Shown piece after piece: positions 41,600-51,396 of a DNA stretch of 64,000 nucleotides. Below the pieces are notes generated by a model. The model did no database searches and was not told the origin of the DNA. It worked only from the letters and a program-made list of their open reading frames with translations. Made by a program: the position numbers and the translations under genes. This DNA is from Lachnospiraceae bacterium. Its GTDB lineage: Bacteria > Bacillota > Clostridia > Lachnospirales > Lachnospiraceae. Location: contig JAFZQY010000085.1 in NCBI GenBank assembly GCA_017620155.1, positions 1-64,000 on the forward strand, in the 5' to 3' direction. How positions within the stretch are numbered: the first letter of the stretch is position 1; every line of letters begins with the position of its first letter.

Positions 41600-41613
41600 T
41601 GAGCATCGATTTA
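41600..41613 (+). repeat. Candidate AraC-type operator, distal copy
   Basis: TGAGCATCGATTTA is the second member of the direct repeat pair. It lies 77 bases upstream of the -35 box of the transporter promoter. Binding by the divergent regulator is inferred from position and repetition only. Confidence 0.4.
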
Positions 41614-41689
41614 GTGTACTTTATCGCAACAAATAATCACAAAATAGCAATAAATGATAAGCCCACAAAAAGCAAATCCCATACAATGA

Positions 41690-41719
41690 TTACAATGTGT
41701 GATTTTGCACGCGTATACT
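41690..41719 (+). promoter_or_regulatory. Promoter of the CBM-SBP transporter operon
   Basis: TTACAA at 41690-41695 and TATACT at 41714-41719 are spaced by 18 bases. The predicted start near 41726 gives a short leader that contains only the GGAG site (41733-41736) before the ATG at 41744. Confidence 0.55.
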
Positions 41720-41743
41720 ATGTGCATTTTTTGGAGACGGAAT

Positions 41744-44698
41744 ATGAACGATTTTCTTAAGAAAGTTCTGATTACATTGGCTGTAGTAGCATCGATCGCG
41801 GTCGTATGCGTACTCTTGTCCATGCGTGATGTCGAAGATTTTCATGAAAAATATGAAAACGTGGATCTTTCGACTGACATACAGGGTCTTGAGAGAACCG
41901 GCACCTATACGGGATATATCAATGAGCATGAAACTGCAGGATCACCCAAGGATGCAGTAATTGATGTGGATGTATTCAAGTTCAGCGTTGAGGAGGGTGA
42001 AGCATCCGAGTCAGAGCAGAATTCATCCAAGGCTCTTTTTACCGATACCGGATCCAAGGTCACATTCGATGTTACCGTTCCCGAAGACGGTCTTTACAGT
42101 CTCTATATAGAGTATCTCATTCCTGAATCCAGAGGAGTTCCCGCAGAGAGAACAGTCATGATCAACGGCGAGATCCCTTTTGAGGATGCAAGGAATATTG
42201 CTTTCACACGTATCTGGACAGACGGCGGCGATGTGAGAGTAGATAATCAGGGCAACGAGCTTCGCCCTACACAGGTCGAGATCTTCGACTGGCAGAGCGC
42301 ATATTTCCGTGATGACATGGGTTATATCGTAGAACCTTATCAGTTCTTCTTTTCCAAAGGAAGTAATGAACTGACATTAGTTGCGGATAACGAGCCCATG
42401 TATATCAGAAAGCTCGAACTTCAGGGTGCTGCCGATAAGTTTACCTATGAAGATTATCTTGCACAGTATTCATCCAAATCATCCGGATCCGGAGCGGCTT
42501 CTTACACCGGTATCATTCAGGGCGAGTCTTCGACCGCCAGATCCGAATCATCCCTTTATGCAAAATATGACAGATCCTCACCTACGACTGTTCCCAACAG
42601 CGTAACCAACACCGTGCTCAATTATGTGGGCGGTGAGACATGGCGTAAGAACGGCCAGTGGATCGAGTGGGAATTCGAAGTTCCCGAGGACGGCTTCTAT
42701 AATATATGTATCAAGGGCCGTCAGAACTATTCACGCGGAAGCGTTTCATCCCGTAAGGTCTATATAGACGGAGAGGTTCCGTTCGAAGACCTTGACGAGA
42801 TCTCTTTTGATTACAGAAATGACTGGGAGTATCTGGATCTTGCTGATGGAGAGGGCACTCCCTATAACTTCTATCTTACAAAAGGAACCCATACTATCAG
42901 ACTTGAGGCAACTCTCGGCGATATGGGTGCCATTCTCAAGGATCTTGAGGATTCCACTTTCAGACTCAATCAGATATACAGGAAGGTTCTGGTATACACC
43001 GGTGCCAATCCCGACCAGTATCGTGATTACCGCATAGATACTACTTATCCGGAAATCATGGAGGCCATGGACCTTGAGGCCAGACGTCTCTACAAGATAG
43101 TGGATGATATGGTAGAACTCTCCGGCCAGAAAGCTGACAACATCGCCAGCGCCCAGACAGTTGCCCAGCAGCTTGAACGTTTCTGCAGGAAGCCGCAGAA
43201 GATCACGACTGAGTTCGTTACATTCAAGGATAACATTACTGCTCTCGGTACCGCTTCTCTTAAGATGAGCGATACGCAGCTTGATATTGATTACATCGCT
43301 ATCACAGGTACCGATGTTCAGCCCGAGAAGAAGCAGGCCAATTTCTTCTCCAAATTATGGCACGAGACCAAATCTTTCTTTGCTTCATTCTTCGTTGACT
43401 ATAATTCGGTCGGCGATGTATATGACGAGAATTCCAACGAGCAGATCGTTAAAGTATGGGTTCTGACCGGACGTGATCAGGGTACCATTCTTAAGGCAAT
43501 GGTTGACGATACCTTCACTCCCGACAGCGGTATCAAGGTCAATGTCGAGATAGTAGATCCCACGGCCGTACTGAACGCCGTTATGGCAGGCCGAGGACCC
43601 AATGTAGTCCTCTCTATCGGTGCGGATCAGCCCGTAAACTACGCACTTCGTAATGCTTCGGAGGATCTGACTCAGTTTGATGACTGGGAAGAAGTATTCT
43701 CACATTATTCCGAGAGTTCATACGAGCAGTACAGACTTGATGAGCATATATACGGTGTACCCGAGACACAGACCTTCAATGTTATGTTCTACAGAAAGGA
43801 TGTTCTCGAGGAACTTGAACTCGAGGTTCCCGATACCTGGCAGGATCTTATAGAAGAACTGCCTACTATCCAGGGTAATAACCTGTCCGTAGGTATCCCT
43901 ACCGCAGCAGGTTCGTCTACGACCGCTACGAGTTCTACAGCAGTCATGTCCAACGTGCCCGACTTATCGCTTTACTTCTCACTGCTGTTCCAGTACGGCG
44001 GGGACATGTATAACGAAGCCGGTACCAAGACCACGGTCGACACCGAGCAGGGCATCAAGGCATTTGATGATTATGTAAGATACTTCAATGATTACGGTAT
44101 CCCTACGGTTTACGACTTCGTCAGCCGTTTCAGATCGGGTGAGATGCCGATAGGTATCGCTCCTTACTCGACATATAATACTCTGATGGTATCCGCTCCC
44201 GAGATCAGAGGTCTCTGGGACTTCACGGTTATACCGGGTACCGAGAGGGTTGATGAAAACGGCAATACCTACATAGACAGATCCGACTTCATCACAGGAA
44301 GTGCGACCATGATGATCACAACGGAAGATCAGGAACTCAAAGAAAAGTCATGGGAGTTCATGAAGTGGTGGGCCCAGCCTGATACACAGATCAGATTCGG
44401 CCGCGAGATCGAGGCACTCTTAGGTTCCAGTGCGAGATATGCGACTGCCAACAGAGATGCGTTCTCGAATCTGTCATGGAGCATGGATGATATAGCAGTA
44501 CTTAATGAGCAGTGGGATCAGACCCGCGGTATCAGAGAGGTTCCCGGCGGATACTTCACCGGACGTCATATATCCAACGCTATCCGTAAATCGATCAATG
44601 AGAAGGCTGATTCACGAGAGACGATCATAGATTACTCGATCAAGATCGACGAAGAAATAGAGAAGAAACGTAGAGAGTTCGGAATGCCCGTAGAATGA
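41744..44698 (+). CDS. Membrane-anchored solute-binding protein with two N-terminal carbohydrate-binding-like domains
   Basis: This 984-residue protein starts with an uncleaved-looking TM anchor (residues 5-25, no lipobox Cys). Two tandem beta-sandwich domains follow (about 35-225 and 255-425); both share the pattern 'R.V.I.GE(I/V)PFED' and 'PY.F(Y/F)..KG....L.A', so they look like a duplication. A helical linker comes next (about 435-560) and then a family 1 extracellular solute-binding domain (about 575-950: VKVWVLTGRDQGTILKAMV, YGVPETQTFNVMFYRKDVLEEL). Ordinary CUT1 binding proteins are about 400-550 residues and lack such domains. It probably captures a polysaccharide or long oligosaccharide for the permease pair next to it. 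ATG at 41744 has GGAG seven bases ahead. Confidence 0.85.
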   Translation: MNDFLKKVLITLAVVASIAVVCVLLSMRDVEDFHEKYENVDLSTDIQGLERTGTYTGYINEHETAGSPKDAVIDVDVFKFSVEEGEASESEQNSSKALFTDTGSKVTFDVTVPEDGLYSLYIEYLIPESRGVPAERTVMINGEIPFEDARNIAFTRIWTDGGDVRVDNQGNELRPTQVEIFDWQSAYFRDDMGYIVEPYQFFFSKGSNELTLVADNEPMYIRKLELQGAADKFTYEDYLAQYSSKSSGSGAASYTGIIQGESSTARSESSLYAKYDRSSPTTVPNSVTNTVLNYVGGETWRKNGQWIEWEFEVPEDGFYNICIKGRQNYSRGSVSSRKVYIDGEVPFEDLDEISFDYRNDWEYLDLADGEGTPYNFYLTKGTHTIRLEATLGDMGAILKDLEDSTFRLNQIYRKVLVYTGANPDQYRDYRIDTTYPEIMEAMDLEARRLYKIVDDMVELSGQKADNIASAQTVAQQLERFCRKPQKITTEFVTFKDNITALGTASLKMSDTQLDIDYIAITGTDVQPEKKQANFFSKLWHETKSFFASFFVDYNSVGDVYDENSNEQIVKVWVLTGRDQGTILKAMVDDTFTPDSGIKVNVEIVDPTAVLNAVMAGRGPNVVLSIGADQPVNYALRNASEDLTQFDDWEEVFSHYSESSYEQYRLDEHIYGVPETQTFNVMFYRKDVLEELELEVPDTWQDLIEELPTIQGNNLSVGIPTAAGSSTTATSSTAVMSNVPDLSLYFSLLFQYGGDMYNEAGTKTTVDTEQGIKAFDDYVRYFNDYGIPTVYDFVSRFRSGEMPIGIAPYSTYNTLMVSAPEIRGLWDFTVIPGTERVDENGNTYIDRSDFITGSATMMITTEDQELKEKSWEFMKWWAQPDTQIRFGREIEALLGSSARYATANRDAFSNLSWSMDDIAVLNEQWDQTRGIREVPGGYFTGRHISNAIRKSINEKADSRETIIDYSIKIDEEIEKKRREFGMPVE

Positions 44699-44712
44699 TC
44701 AGGAGATAAGGA

Positions 44713-45651
44713 ATGAAAGAGTACATTCAAAAGTATTTTACGCTGCGCAAACATGAAGCGCAGATAGCCTGGAAAAAGGCCAAGAACAGGAAGATGTGTT
44801 ATCTGTTCCTGGCTCCGTATGCGATCCTGTTCACGATGTTCTTCGTGTTCCCTGTTGTAGCTTCGATCTATTACAGCTTCACATACTATAACATCCTGGA
44901 AGCTCCGAGGTTTATCGGCCTTCAGAACTATATCAGTCTGATACTTGATGATGATATCTTCCTTCTGGGTGTGAAGAACACGTTCATGATAGCCATCATA
45001 ACCGGACCTTTGGGATATATCCTGTCATTCCTTTTTGCATGGCTTATTAACGAACTCCCCAGATGGGTGCGTTCCGTAGCGGTAGTAGTATTCTATGCTC
45101 CTTCGATCGCAGGTAACTGCTACGTAATCTTCTCGGTATTTTTCAGAGGCGATGCTTACGGATATGTTAACGCGGCCCTTATGAACATGGGTATAATCGA
45201 TACTCCCAAACTTTGGTTTATCGATCCGAAATATATGCTTCCGATATGTATGCTGGTCATCCTGTGGATGAGTCTCGGTGCCGGATTCCTGTCATTCGTT
45301 GCAGGTCTTCAGGGCGTCGACAAGTCCCAGTTTGAAGCAGGATACATGGACGGAGTCAAGAACCGCTGGCAGGAACTTTGGTACATCACGCTGCCCAACA
45401 TGAAGCCCATGCTCATGTTCGGTGCCGTTATGTCCATCACACAGGCTTTCGGTGTCTGCGATGTCACGATGGCACTCTGCGGATATCCCAGTACCGACTA
45501 CGCAGCGAGAACTATCGTTACCCACCTTTTCGACTACGGTTTCTCGAGATTTGAGATGGGTTACGCCTGTGCGATAGCAACGATCCTGTTCCTGATGATG
45601 ATCTTATGTAACAAAGCTATCCAGAGTCTTTTGAGGAGAGTAGGAACCTGA
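44713..45651 (+). CDS. CUT1 sugar ABC transporter permease (MalF/UgpA type), first pair
   Basis: This 312-residue protein has six TM segments and a cytoplasmic EAA loop (FEAGYMDGVKNRWQELWYITLP) that docks an ATPase. Its N-terminus is long and basic before the first TM helix (YLFLAPYAILFTMFFVFPVVASIYYSF). With the following protein it should form a heterodimeric channel for oligosaccharides. No MalK-like ATPase is found in the locus, so a shared MsmX-type ATPase must serve it. AGGAGATAAGG precedes the ATG; the stop is one base from the next ATG. Confidence 0.92.
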   Translation: MKEYIQKYFTLRKHEAQIAWKKAKNRKMCYLFLAPYAILFTMFFVFPVVASIYYSFTYYNILEAPRFIGLQNYISLILDDDIFLLGVKNTFMIAIITGPLGYILSFLFAWLINELPRWVRSVAVVVFYAPSIAGNCYVIFSVFFRGDAYGYVNAALMNMGIIDTPKLWFIDPKYMLPICMLVILWMSLGAGFLSFVAGLQGVDKSQFEAGYMDGVKNRWQELWYITLPNMKPMLMFGAVMSITQAFGVCDVTMALCGYPSTDYAARTIVTHLFDYGFSRFEMGYACAIATILFLMMILCNKAIQSLLRRVGT

Positions 45652-45652
45652 T

Positions 45653-46552
45653 ATGAGCAGAAAGAAAAAAGAGATTGCCGAAAAGCCTTACAGAAAGCCT
45701 CTTATAAAGAAAAGAAAACCGAACCGCTCGATAGCGGGAGATATAGCACTGTATCTTTTCCTGGTACTGGTTGCCATGGTCATGGTTTTCCCTATCGTAT
45801 ATGCGGTCAGCAGTGCGCTGAAGCCTCTTGATGAGCTCTTCAAGTTCCCGCCCCGTGTATTTGCACAGCATCCGACGCTTGACAACTTCTCGGATCTATT
45901 CGTTACGATGGGTAAATCCTGGGTTTCTTTCTCAAGATACCTGTTTAATACCGTATTCATCACATTTGTCGGTACTGCAGGACATCTGATAGTTGCTTCG
46001 ATGGGCGCATTCGTGCTTGCCAAGTATGAATTCCCCGGCAACCAGGTATTTTTCAAGATAGTAACTGTAGCGATGATGTTCACCGGTTATGTTACACAGA
46101 TCCCCAACTACCTGATCCTGAATAAGCTGGGGTGGATCGATACATACTGGGCTATCATCATTCCCGCTTTTGCTTCCCCGATGGGTCTCTTCCTTATGAA
46201 ACAGTTCATGGAGGGACTTCCGACCTCGCTCATCGAGGCTGCCAAGATCGACGGAGCCAATGAGTGGAAAGTATTCTCCGGTATCGTAATGCCTAATGTT
46301 AAGCCTGCGTGGATGACTCTGATCATCTTCTCGGTACAGGCACTGTGGAATAACAAGGCATCTACATATATTTATTCCGAAGAGCGCAAGACACTTGTTT
46401 ACGCCCTTCAGCAGATCCAGGGCGGCGGTATCGCCAGAACCGGACAGGGTGCTGCCGTACTCGTAGTAGTAATGGTAGTTCCGATCATCATATTCATATT
46501 CTCCGAGAGCCAGATACTTGAGACGATGGCAAGCTCGGGTCTCAAAGATTAA
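45653..46552 (+). CDS. CUT1 carbohydrate ABC transporter permease (MalG/UgpE type), first pair
   Basis: This 299-residue protein with six TM helices has the EAA loop SLIEAAKIDGANEWKVFSGIVMPNVKP and the ending QILETMASSGLKD typical of MalG-type permeases. A basic, Lys-rich cytoplasmic N-terminus (RKKKEIAEKPYRKPLIKKRK) precedes the first helix. It pairs with the MalF-type protein just upstream and is followed 12 bases later by the NHL-propeller gene, so all are one operon. Confidence 0.92.
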   Translation: MSRKKKEIAEKPYRKPLIKKRKPNRSIAGDIALYLFLVLVAMVMVFPIVYAVSSALKPLDELFKFPPRVFAQHPTLDNFSDLFVTMGKSWVSFSRYLFNTVFITFVGTAGHLIVASMGAFVLAKYEFPGNQVFFKIVTVAMMFTGYVTQIPNYLILNKLGWIDTYWAIIIPAFASPMGLFLMKQFMEGLPTSLIEAAKIDGANEWKVFSGIVMPNVKPAWMTLIIFSVQALWNNKASTYIYSEERKTLVYALQQIQGGGIARTGQGAAVLVVVMVVPIIIFIFSESQILETMASSGLKD

Positions 46553-46564
46553 GGGGCACTAAGT

Positions 46565-48073
46565 ATGAAGAAGATTATTAGACTGATAAGCATAGCGATC
46601 ATGGGAGCGATCATCGGGATGAACATAATTCCGATGACGGCCCTTGCCGATCCTTCGACCGGAGATATCAGTTATACATACAATCTGGACTACTGGGGAG
46701 ATGTTCAGGATTCACCCGACTTCTATACGGTAAGCAAGGTGTTCACTTCATCCGAACTTGGACTTGAAGTGAAGATGAAGAGCCCCGAAGGACTGTTTGT
46801 ATACGGCGATCTGCTCTATGTATGCGATACCGGTAATAACCGTATCATCGAGCTCAAGAGGATCTCAAGCGAGAAGTTTGATGTTGTCCGCATCATCGAC
46901 AGCTTCAAGGGGGATTCCAACGATACCTTTAATCAGCCTTCCGACATAGCGGTATCCGAAGAAGGCAACTTCTTCATAGCCGATAGAGGTAACGGCAGGA
47001 TCCTTAAGCTCGATCCCGAGTTCAATCTGCTCCTCAAGTATGACAAGCCGGTTGATAATACTCTGGATCCCAGCATTACATTCCAGCCTAACAAGATAGC
47101 CATCGATACAGCCGAGCGTGTATACTGCATAGCTACCGGTATCAATAAGGGTCTCATCAAGTATGAGCCCGACGGCACATTCTCAGGTTTCATCGGAGCC
47201 ACCAAGGTTACATACGATTTCCTTGATTATCTCTGGAAGAAGTTTGCAACGCAGGCTCAGCGTGCGCAGATGGAGAACTTCGTTCCCACCGAGTATGACA
47301 ATATCTACATGGATTACGAAGGATTCATTTATGCGGTTACCGGCGCGGTAACCCGTGAAGACTTGAGAAACGATAAAGCCGATGCCATCCGCAAGATCAA
47401 TCTTATGGGTAACGATATCCTCGTAAGAAACGGAGAGTGGGGTATCTACGGTGATATCCATATGGGATCCGGTGGCGGTTATGAAGGCCCTTCATATTTC
47501 TCAGATGTTACGGTATTTGACAATGACATCTTCGTCTGCCTTGACAGGAACAGAGGCAGATGCTTCGGATACGACGACCAGGGCCACATGGTATTTGCCT
47601 TCGGCGGAAACGGAAACATGGACGGCTTCTTCAGACGTCCCGTTGCGATAGAGCATTATCAGCATGATCTGTATGTCCTGGATACTCTTGACTGTGCGAT
47701 CACTGAATTTGTGCCTACCGAGTTCGGTTCTCTCGTATATGAAGCCATAGATAAGTTTGATGAGGGCGATTACAAGACTTCCGGTGAGTGCTGGGAGCGC
47801 GTGATGCAGCTTAACGGCAATTATGACCTCGCTTATATCGGCATCGGCCGCAGCTACCTGCGTCAGGAGAGATATAAGGAAGCCATGGATTATTTCGAGG
47901 TCAAGTATGATGACGAGAACTATTCCAAGGCATTTAAGCAGTACCGTAAGGAATGGGTTGAAGAGCATATAGCGATAATCGTCGTGGTTCTTCTCGCACT
48001 GTTCCTGATCCCCATGGGTATAGGTAAATTCAAGTCGATCAAACGTCAGATCGATACGGCGGATATATTCTGA
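46565..48073 (+). CDS. Secreted NHL-repeat propeller protein with TPR-like segment and C-terminal TM
   Basis: This 502-residue protein has a signal peptide (to about residue 28, TALA-DP), NHL-type propeller repeats (SPEGLFVYGDLLYVCDTGNNRIIEL; QPSDIAVSEEGNFFIADRGNGRILKLD; FRRPVAIEHYQHDLYVLDTLDCAITEF), then a TPR-like helical stretch (about 395-455: YDLAYIGIGRSYLRQERYKEAMDYF) and one TM helix (HIAIIVVVLLALFLIPMGI). It should sit outside the cell, anchored at its C-terminus. NHL propellers bind proteins, RNA or sugars; the partner here is unknown. Its place inside a transporter operon suggests a receptor or scaffold role. Confidence 0.8.
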   Translation: MKKIIRLISIAIMGAIIGMNIIPMTALADPSTGDISYTYNLDYWGDVQDSPDFYTVSKVFTSSELGLEVKMKSPEGLFVYGDLLYVCDTGNNRIIELKRISSEKFDVVRIIDSFKGDSNDTFNQPSDIAVSEEGNFFIADRGNGRILKLDPEFNLLLKYDKPVDNTLDPSITFQPNKIAIDTAERVYCIATGINKGLIKYEPDGTFSGFIGATKVTYDFLDYLWKKFATQAQRAQMENFVPTEYDNIYMDYEGFIYAVTGAVTREDLRNDKADAIRKINLMGNDILVRNGEWGIYGDIHMGSGGGYEGPSYFSDVTVFDNDIFVCLDRNRGRCFGYDDQGHMVFAFGGNGNMDGFFRRPVAIEHYQHDLYVLDTLDCAITEFVPTEFGSLVYEAIDKFDEGDYKTSGECWERVMQLNGNYDLAYIGIGRSYLRQERYKEAMDYFEVKYDDENYSKAFKQYRKEWVEEHIAIIVVVLLALFLIPMGIGKFKSIKRQIDTADIF

Positions 48074-48104
48074 CTCTGATTCAGTTTTGCTTTAAGGAGA
48101 CGAT

Positions 48105-48761
48105 ATGGTTACATCATTGACCAAAAAGGAAACATGGTCCGAATACTTAAGATCCCTTAAGTTTGCATTTTACTGCATGACGCATCCGGTAGACGGATTC
48201 TGGGATCTTACGCATGAAAGGCGCGGAACATACGCAGCCGCCAATACAATCCTGATAGCCACACTGATCGTGAGGCTCATGAAGCTCAGATATACGAGTT
48301 TCCTGTTCATCCAGGTGTATTGGGAGGAAGCAAACATCTTCCTTTATCTTGCCAGTATTCTTTTCCCGCTGGCTCTGTGGGTTGTGGGCAACTGGGCGCT
48401 TACGACGCTCTTTGACGGTAAAGGAAAGCTTGGCCAGGTGTATATGGCTACATGCTATGGCCTTACGCCTTACCCCGTGATCCAGTTTCCTTTGATGGTA
48501 TTCAGTAACTTCGTAACGGTGGAAGAGGGACAGTTCTACAGCGTGTTGAGCGCCATTTCCCTTGTATACTGTGCGCTGCTCATCATATCGGCCATGGGGC
48601 AGATACATGAGTTTTCCGCAGGCAAGAACCTGTTGTTTACTGTTGCATCACTTTTTGCGATGCTGGTTCAGGTCTTCATTTTGACCATATTCTTCAGTAT
48701 GATCTCTCAGGGCGTATTGTATTTCATATCCCTGGTTAGAGAGTTCTTATTCAGACTGTAG
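48105..48761 (+). CDS. YIP1-family membrane protein
   Basis: This 218-residue protein has about five TM helices. The N-terminal MTHPVDGFWDLTHERRGTYAAA and LALWVVGNWALTTLFDGKGKLGQVYMATCYGLTPYPVIQFPL stretches are the Yip1-domain pattern (PF04893). Bacterial YIP1 proteins are poorly understood. The recurrent position next to DUF5696 and CUT1 permeases in Firmicutes (from memory, not checked here) suggests a membrane partner of this transport system. Confidence 0.82.
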   Translation: MVTSLTKKETWSEYLRSLKFAFYCMTHPVDGFWDLTHERRGTYAAANTILIATLIVRLMKLRYTSFLFIQVYWEEANIFLYLASILFPLALWVVGNWALTTLFDGKGKLGQVYMATCYGLTPYPVIQFPLMVFSNFVTVEEGQFYSVLSAISLVYCALLIISAMGQIHEFSAGKNLLFTVASLFAMLVQVFILTIFFSMISQGVLYFISLVREFLFRL

Positions 48762-48787
48762 TAAATAAAGATCGTTCAGGAGCAAGG

Positions 48788-51376
48788 ATGAGAAGAGAGA
48801 AAAGTCAGGAATTAATAACCGAGCGGAATAATAAGATCAAAGAGACCTTAAAAAGTCTGATCTTTCCGACCGTACTTGCAGCAATAATCTTCGGATTGAT
48901 ATTCTTTGTAATCAACTACCAGAATATCGAACAGCCCGAGGAGATCATTGAGATACGCGCTTTTGCGGGAGATGAGAAGCCCATCGTCATGGAAAATGAC
49001 GATCTTATATTCACGATGGATCCGCTCACTACTCAGTTTACCCTTGAGGTCAAGGAGACCGGCAAGGTATGGTACTCCAATCCCCAGGATGCTTCTGATG
49101 ACCCGATTGCGTTGCCTGAGGAGAAGAATAAGCTTCAGTCTCCCCTCATCATGTCCTATGCCGTTGAGACCGGTCTTGAGACCACGCTTAACTGCTATGA
49201 CATGAGTATCGCCAACGGCATATATGAGATAGAGCAGGGCGATGATTATGTCAGAGTTGATTATTCGATAGGTAATGTTGAGAAAGAATATGTCATTCCT
49301 CCCGTCATGACCATGGATGCTTATAAGAAGTGGACTGCTGACATGGACGACGGCGATGTGAATGTCGTTTCCCAGTATTACAAGAAATACGATATCAACA
49401 AGCTGAGTGCCAAGGATGACAAGGATGAGCTCCTTGCCAATTATCCCGAACTTGCCAATCAGAAACTCTATATCTTAAGAAGCAACACCAAAGAGGCTGT
49501 GCGTAAGAAACTTCAGGGTATATTTGAGGAAGCCGGCTATACATACGAAGATTTCACGGCGGACAAGGAACTGGATCTTTCCGAAAGATCATCAGATAAG
49601 CCCATCTTCGATGTCAGCATGATCTACAGACTGGACGGAGATGATCTTACTGTCGAGATACCTTTCTCTGACATGAAGTATAAGAGCGATTATCCCATCT
49701 ATACACTGACCCCTCTTCCTTATTTCGGGGCAGGCGGAGTTGAGGATACCGGATATATGATGGTTCCCGAAGGCGGCGGATCCATCATCAATTTCAACAA
49801 CGGCAAGACCTCGCAGAACAACTATTATGCGAATGTTTACGGCTGGGATATGTGTCTTTCACGTAAGGCCGTGGTTCATAATACGAGAACATACTATGCT
49901 GCTTACGGTATAGCGAACGGAGATGATTCTTTTGTCTGCATACTTGAGGATGGACGCTCTTATGCAGCTATCCAGGCTGATGTGGCCGGTAAGAATCATT
50001 CATATAACTTCGTTAATGCAATCTACTCCATATGCCAGAGAGAGCAGTATGATGTCGGCGATATAGCCAATTCCGACGTATTCAAGTATCTGGATTCCCT
50101 TCCGGATGAGTCGCTTTCCTTAAGATACAGCTTTGTATCAAGCAACGATTATGTCGATATGGCCAAGGATTACAGAGATTATCTTAAGGATAAGTACGGT
50201 CAGTACTTAAGCCTTAACACCGATTCCAATGCACCTGTTGTGATCGAGGTTGTCGGTTCGGTTGACAAGGTTAAGCAGGTTCTCGGTGTGCCTACATCCA
50301 GACCTCTTAAACTGACTACCTTTGATGAGGCAGGGCAGATGGTGACGACTCTTCATGATGAAGGTCTTAACAATATATCCGTTAAACTGAGCGGATGGTG
50401 TAACGGCGGTGTTAAGCAGAAGATACTTAAGAAGGTCCATATCAATTCCCAACTTGGTTCGAAAAAGGATCTTCAGGAACTTGCCGATACGATCAATGGC
50501 ATGGGCGCAAATCTTTATCTGAACGGCATCACCCAGTATGCATGGGATTCGGATATTACCGACGGATTCTTCTCGTATACCGATGCAGCCAAGCTGATCA
50601 GCAAAGAGCGCGTACAGCTTATGGAATACAGCCGTACAACCTACGCAGAGAGAGACGATCTTGATCCGTATTATCTGCTTCATACAGATATAGCCGGACG
50701 GTTATCCGACAATCTGGCTGCTCAGGCGCAGAAATACGGCGTAGGTGCTTCTTTTGAAAATGACGGACGCGACTTGTCCAGTGACTTCTACAGAAAGAAT
50801 CCTCATTCAAGAGAATCCGTTTCCAAACTTCAGGAGGAGAGGTTCAAGAGCCTTGATTCAACTAAGGTCATGATCAACATGGGTAACGACTATGCCGTTC
50901 CTTATGTAGATGTAGTTACCGAGATGGATCTTAGAGGAAGCGAATATACGATACTTGATGAATATATTCCGTTCTATCAGCTGGCTCTGCACGGATATAT
51001 TGATTATACCGGTAAGCCCGTCAATATCTGCGGCAATTCCGAGGAGGCTATCCTCAGTGCTGCCGAGTACGGTGCAGGTCTTTCCTACACGATCATGAAG
51101 GAGAGTGCATATATCCTTCAGAAGACACTTTATACAGAGTATTACGGTTCGGAATTTGATTCCTGCCACAAAGATATAGTTGATACATATAACAGATATA
51201 ATTCGGAACTCGGTCATACATTCAATCAGGAGATGAGTTCACATGAGAAGCTTACCGAGACAGTATCCTGCACAGGATACGAAGACGGTACCAAGGTATA
51301 TGTGAACTACGGATATGAAGACTATGATGCGGATGGCGTGACGGTTCCCGCAAGAGATTATCTGGTAGTAAGATAA
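48788..51376 (+). CDS. DUF5696-domain membrane-anchored protein
   Basis: This 862-residue protein has one N-terminal TM helix (about 22-45, IFPTVLAAIIFGLIFFVINY), then a large extracellular part that matches DUF5696: a beta-rich N-terminal half (WYSNPQDASDDP, YFGAGGVEDTGYMMVPEGGG, NNYYANVYGWD) and a barrel-like C-terminal half (VVIEVVGSVDKVKQVLGVPTSR, GMGANLYLNGITQYAWDSD, MINMGNDYAVPYVDVV, YIPFYQLALHGYIDYTGKPVN). The C-terminal half resembles clan-GH TIM-barrel enzymes, but no catalytic pair can be named from sequence alone. It lies inside the ABC operon between YIP1 and the second permease pair, so a role in processing or presenting the imported glycan is inferred. Confidence 0.82.
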   Translation: MRREKSQELITERNNKIKETLKSLIFPTVLAAIIFGLIFFVINYQNIEQPEEIIEIRAFAGDEKPIVMENDDLIFTMDPLTTQFTLEVKETGKVWYSNPQDASDDPIALPEEKNKLQSPLIMSYAVETGLETTLNCYDMSIANGIYEIEQGDDYVRVDYSIGNVEKEYVIPPVMTMDAYKKWTADMDDGDVNVVSQYYKKYDINKLSAKDDKDELLANYPELANQKLYILRSNTKEAVRKKLQGIFEEAGYTYEDFTADKELDLSERSSDKPIFDVSMIYRLDGDDLTVEIPFSDMKYKSDYPIYTLTPLPYFGAGGVEDTGYMMVPEGGGSIINFNNGKTSQNNYYANVYGWDMCLSRKAVVHNTRTYYAAYGIANGDDSFVCILEDGRSYAAIQADVAGKNHSYNFVNAIYSICQREQYDVGDIANSDVFKYLDSLPDESLSLRYSFVSSNDYVDMAKDYRDYLKDKYGQYLSLNTDSNAPVVIEVVGSVDKVKQVLGVPTSRPLKLTTFDEAGQMVTTLHDEGLNNISVKLSGWCNGGVKQKILKKVHINSQLGSKKDLQELADTINGMGANLYLNGITQYAWDSDITDGFFSYTDAAKLISKERVQLMEYSRTTYAERDDLDPYYLLHTDIAGRLSDNLAAQAQKYGVGASFENDGRDLSSDFYRKNPHSRESVSKLQEERFKSLDSTKVMINMGNDYAVPYVDVVTEMDLRGSEYTILDEYIPFYQLALHGYIDYTGKPVNICGNSEEAILSAAEYGAGLSYTIMKESAYILQKTLYTEYYGSEFDSCHKDIVDTYNRYNSELGHTFNQEMSSHEKLTETVSCTGYEDGTKVYVNYGYEDYDADGVTVPARDYLVVR

Positions 51377-51396
51377 ACACGGCAGTTCGGAGGAAT

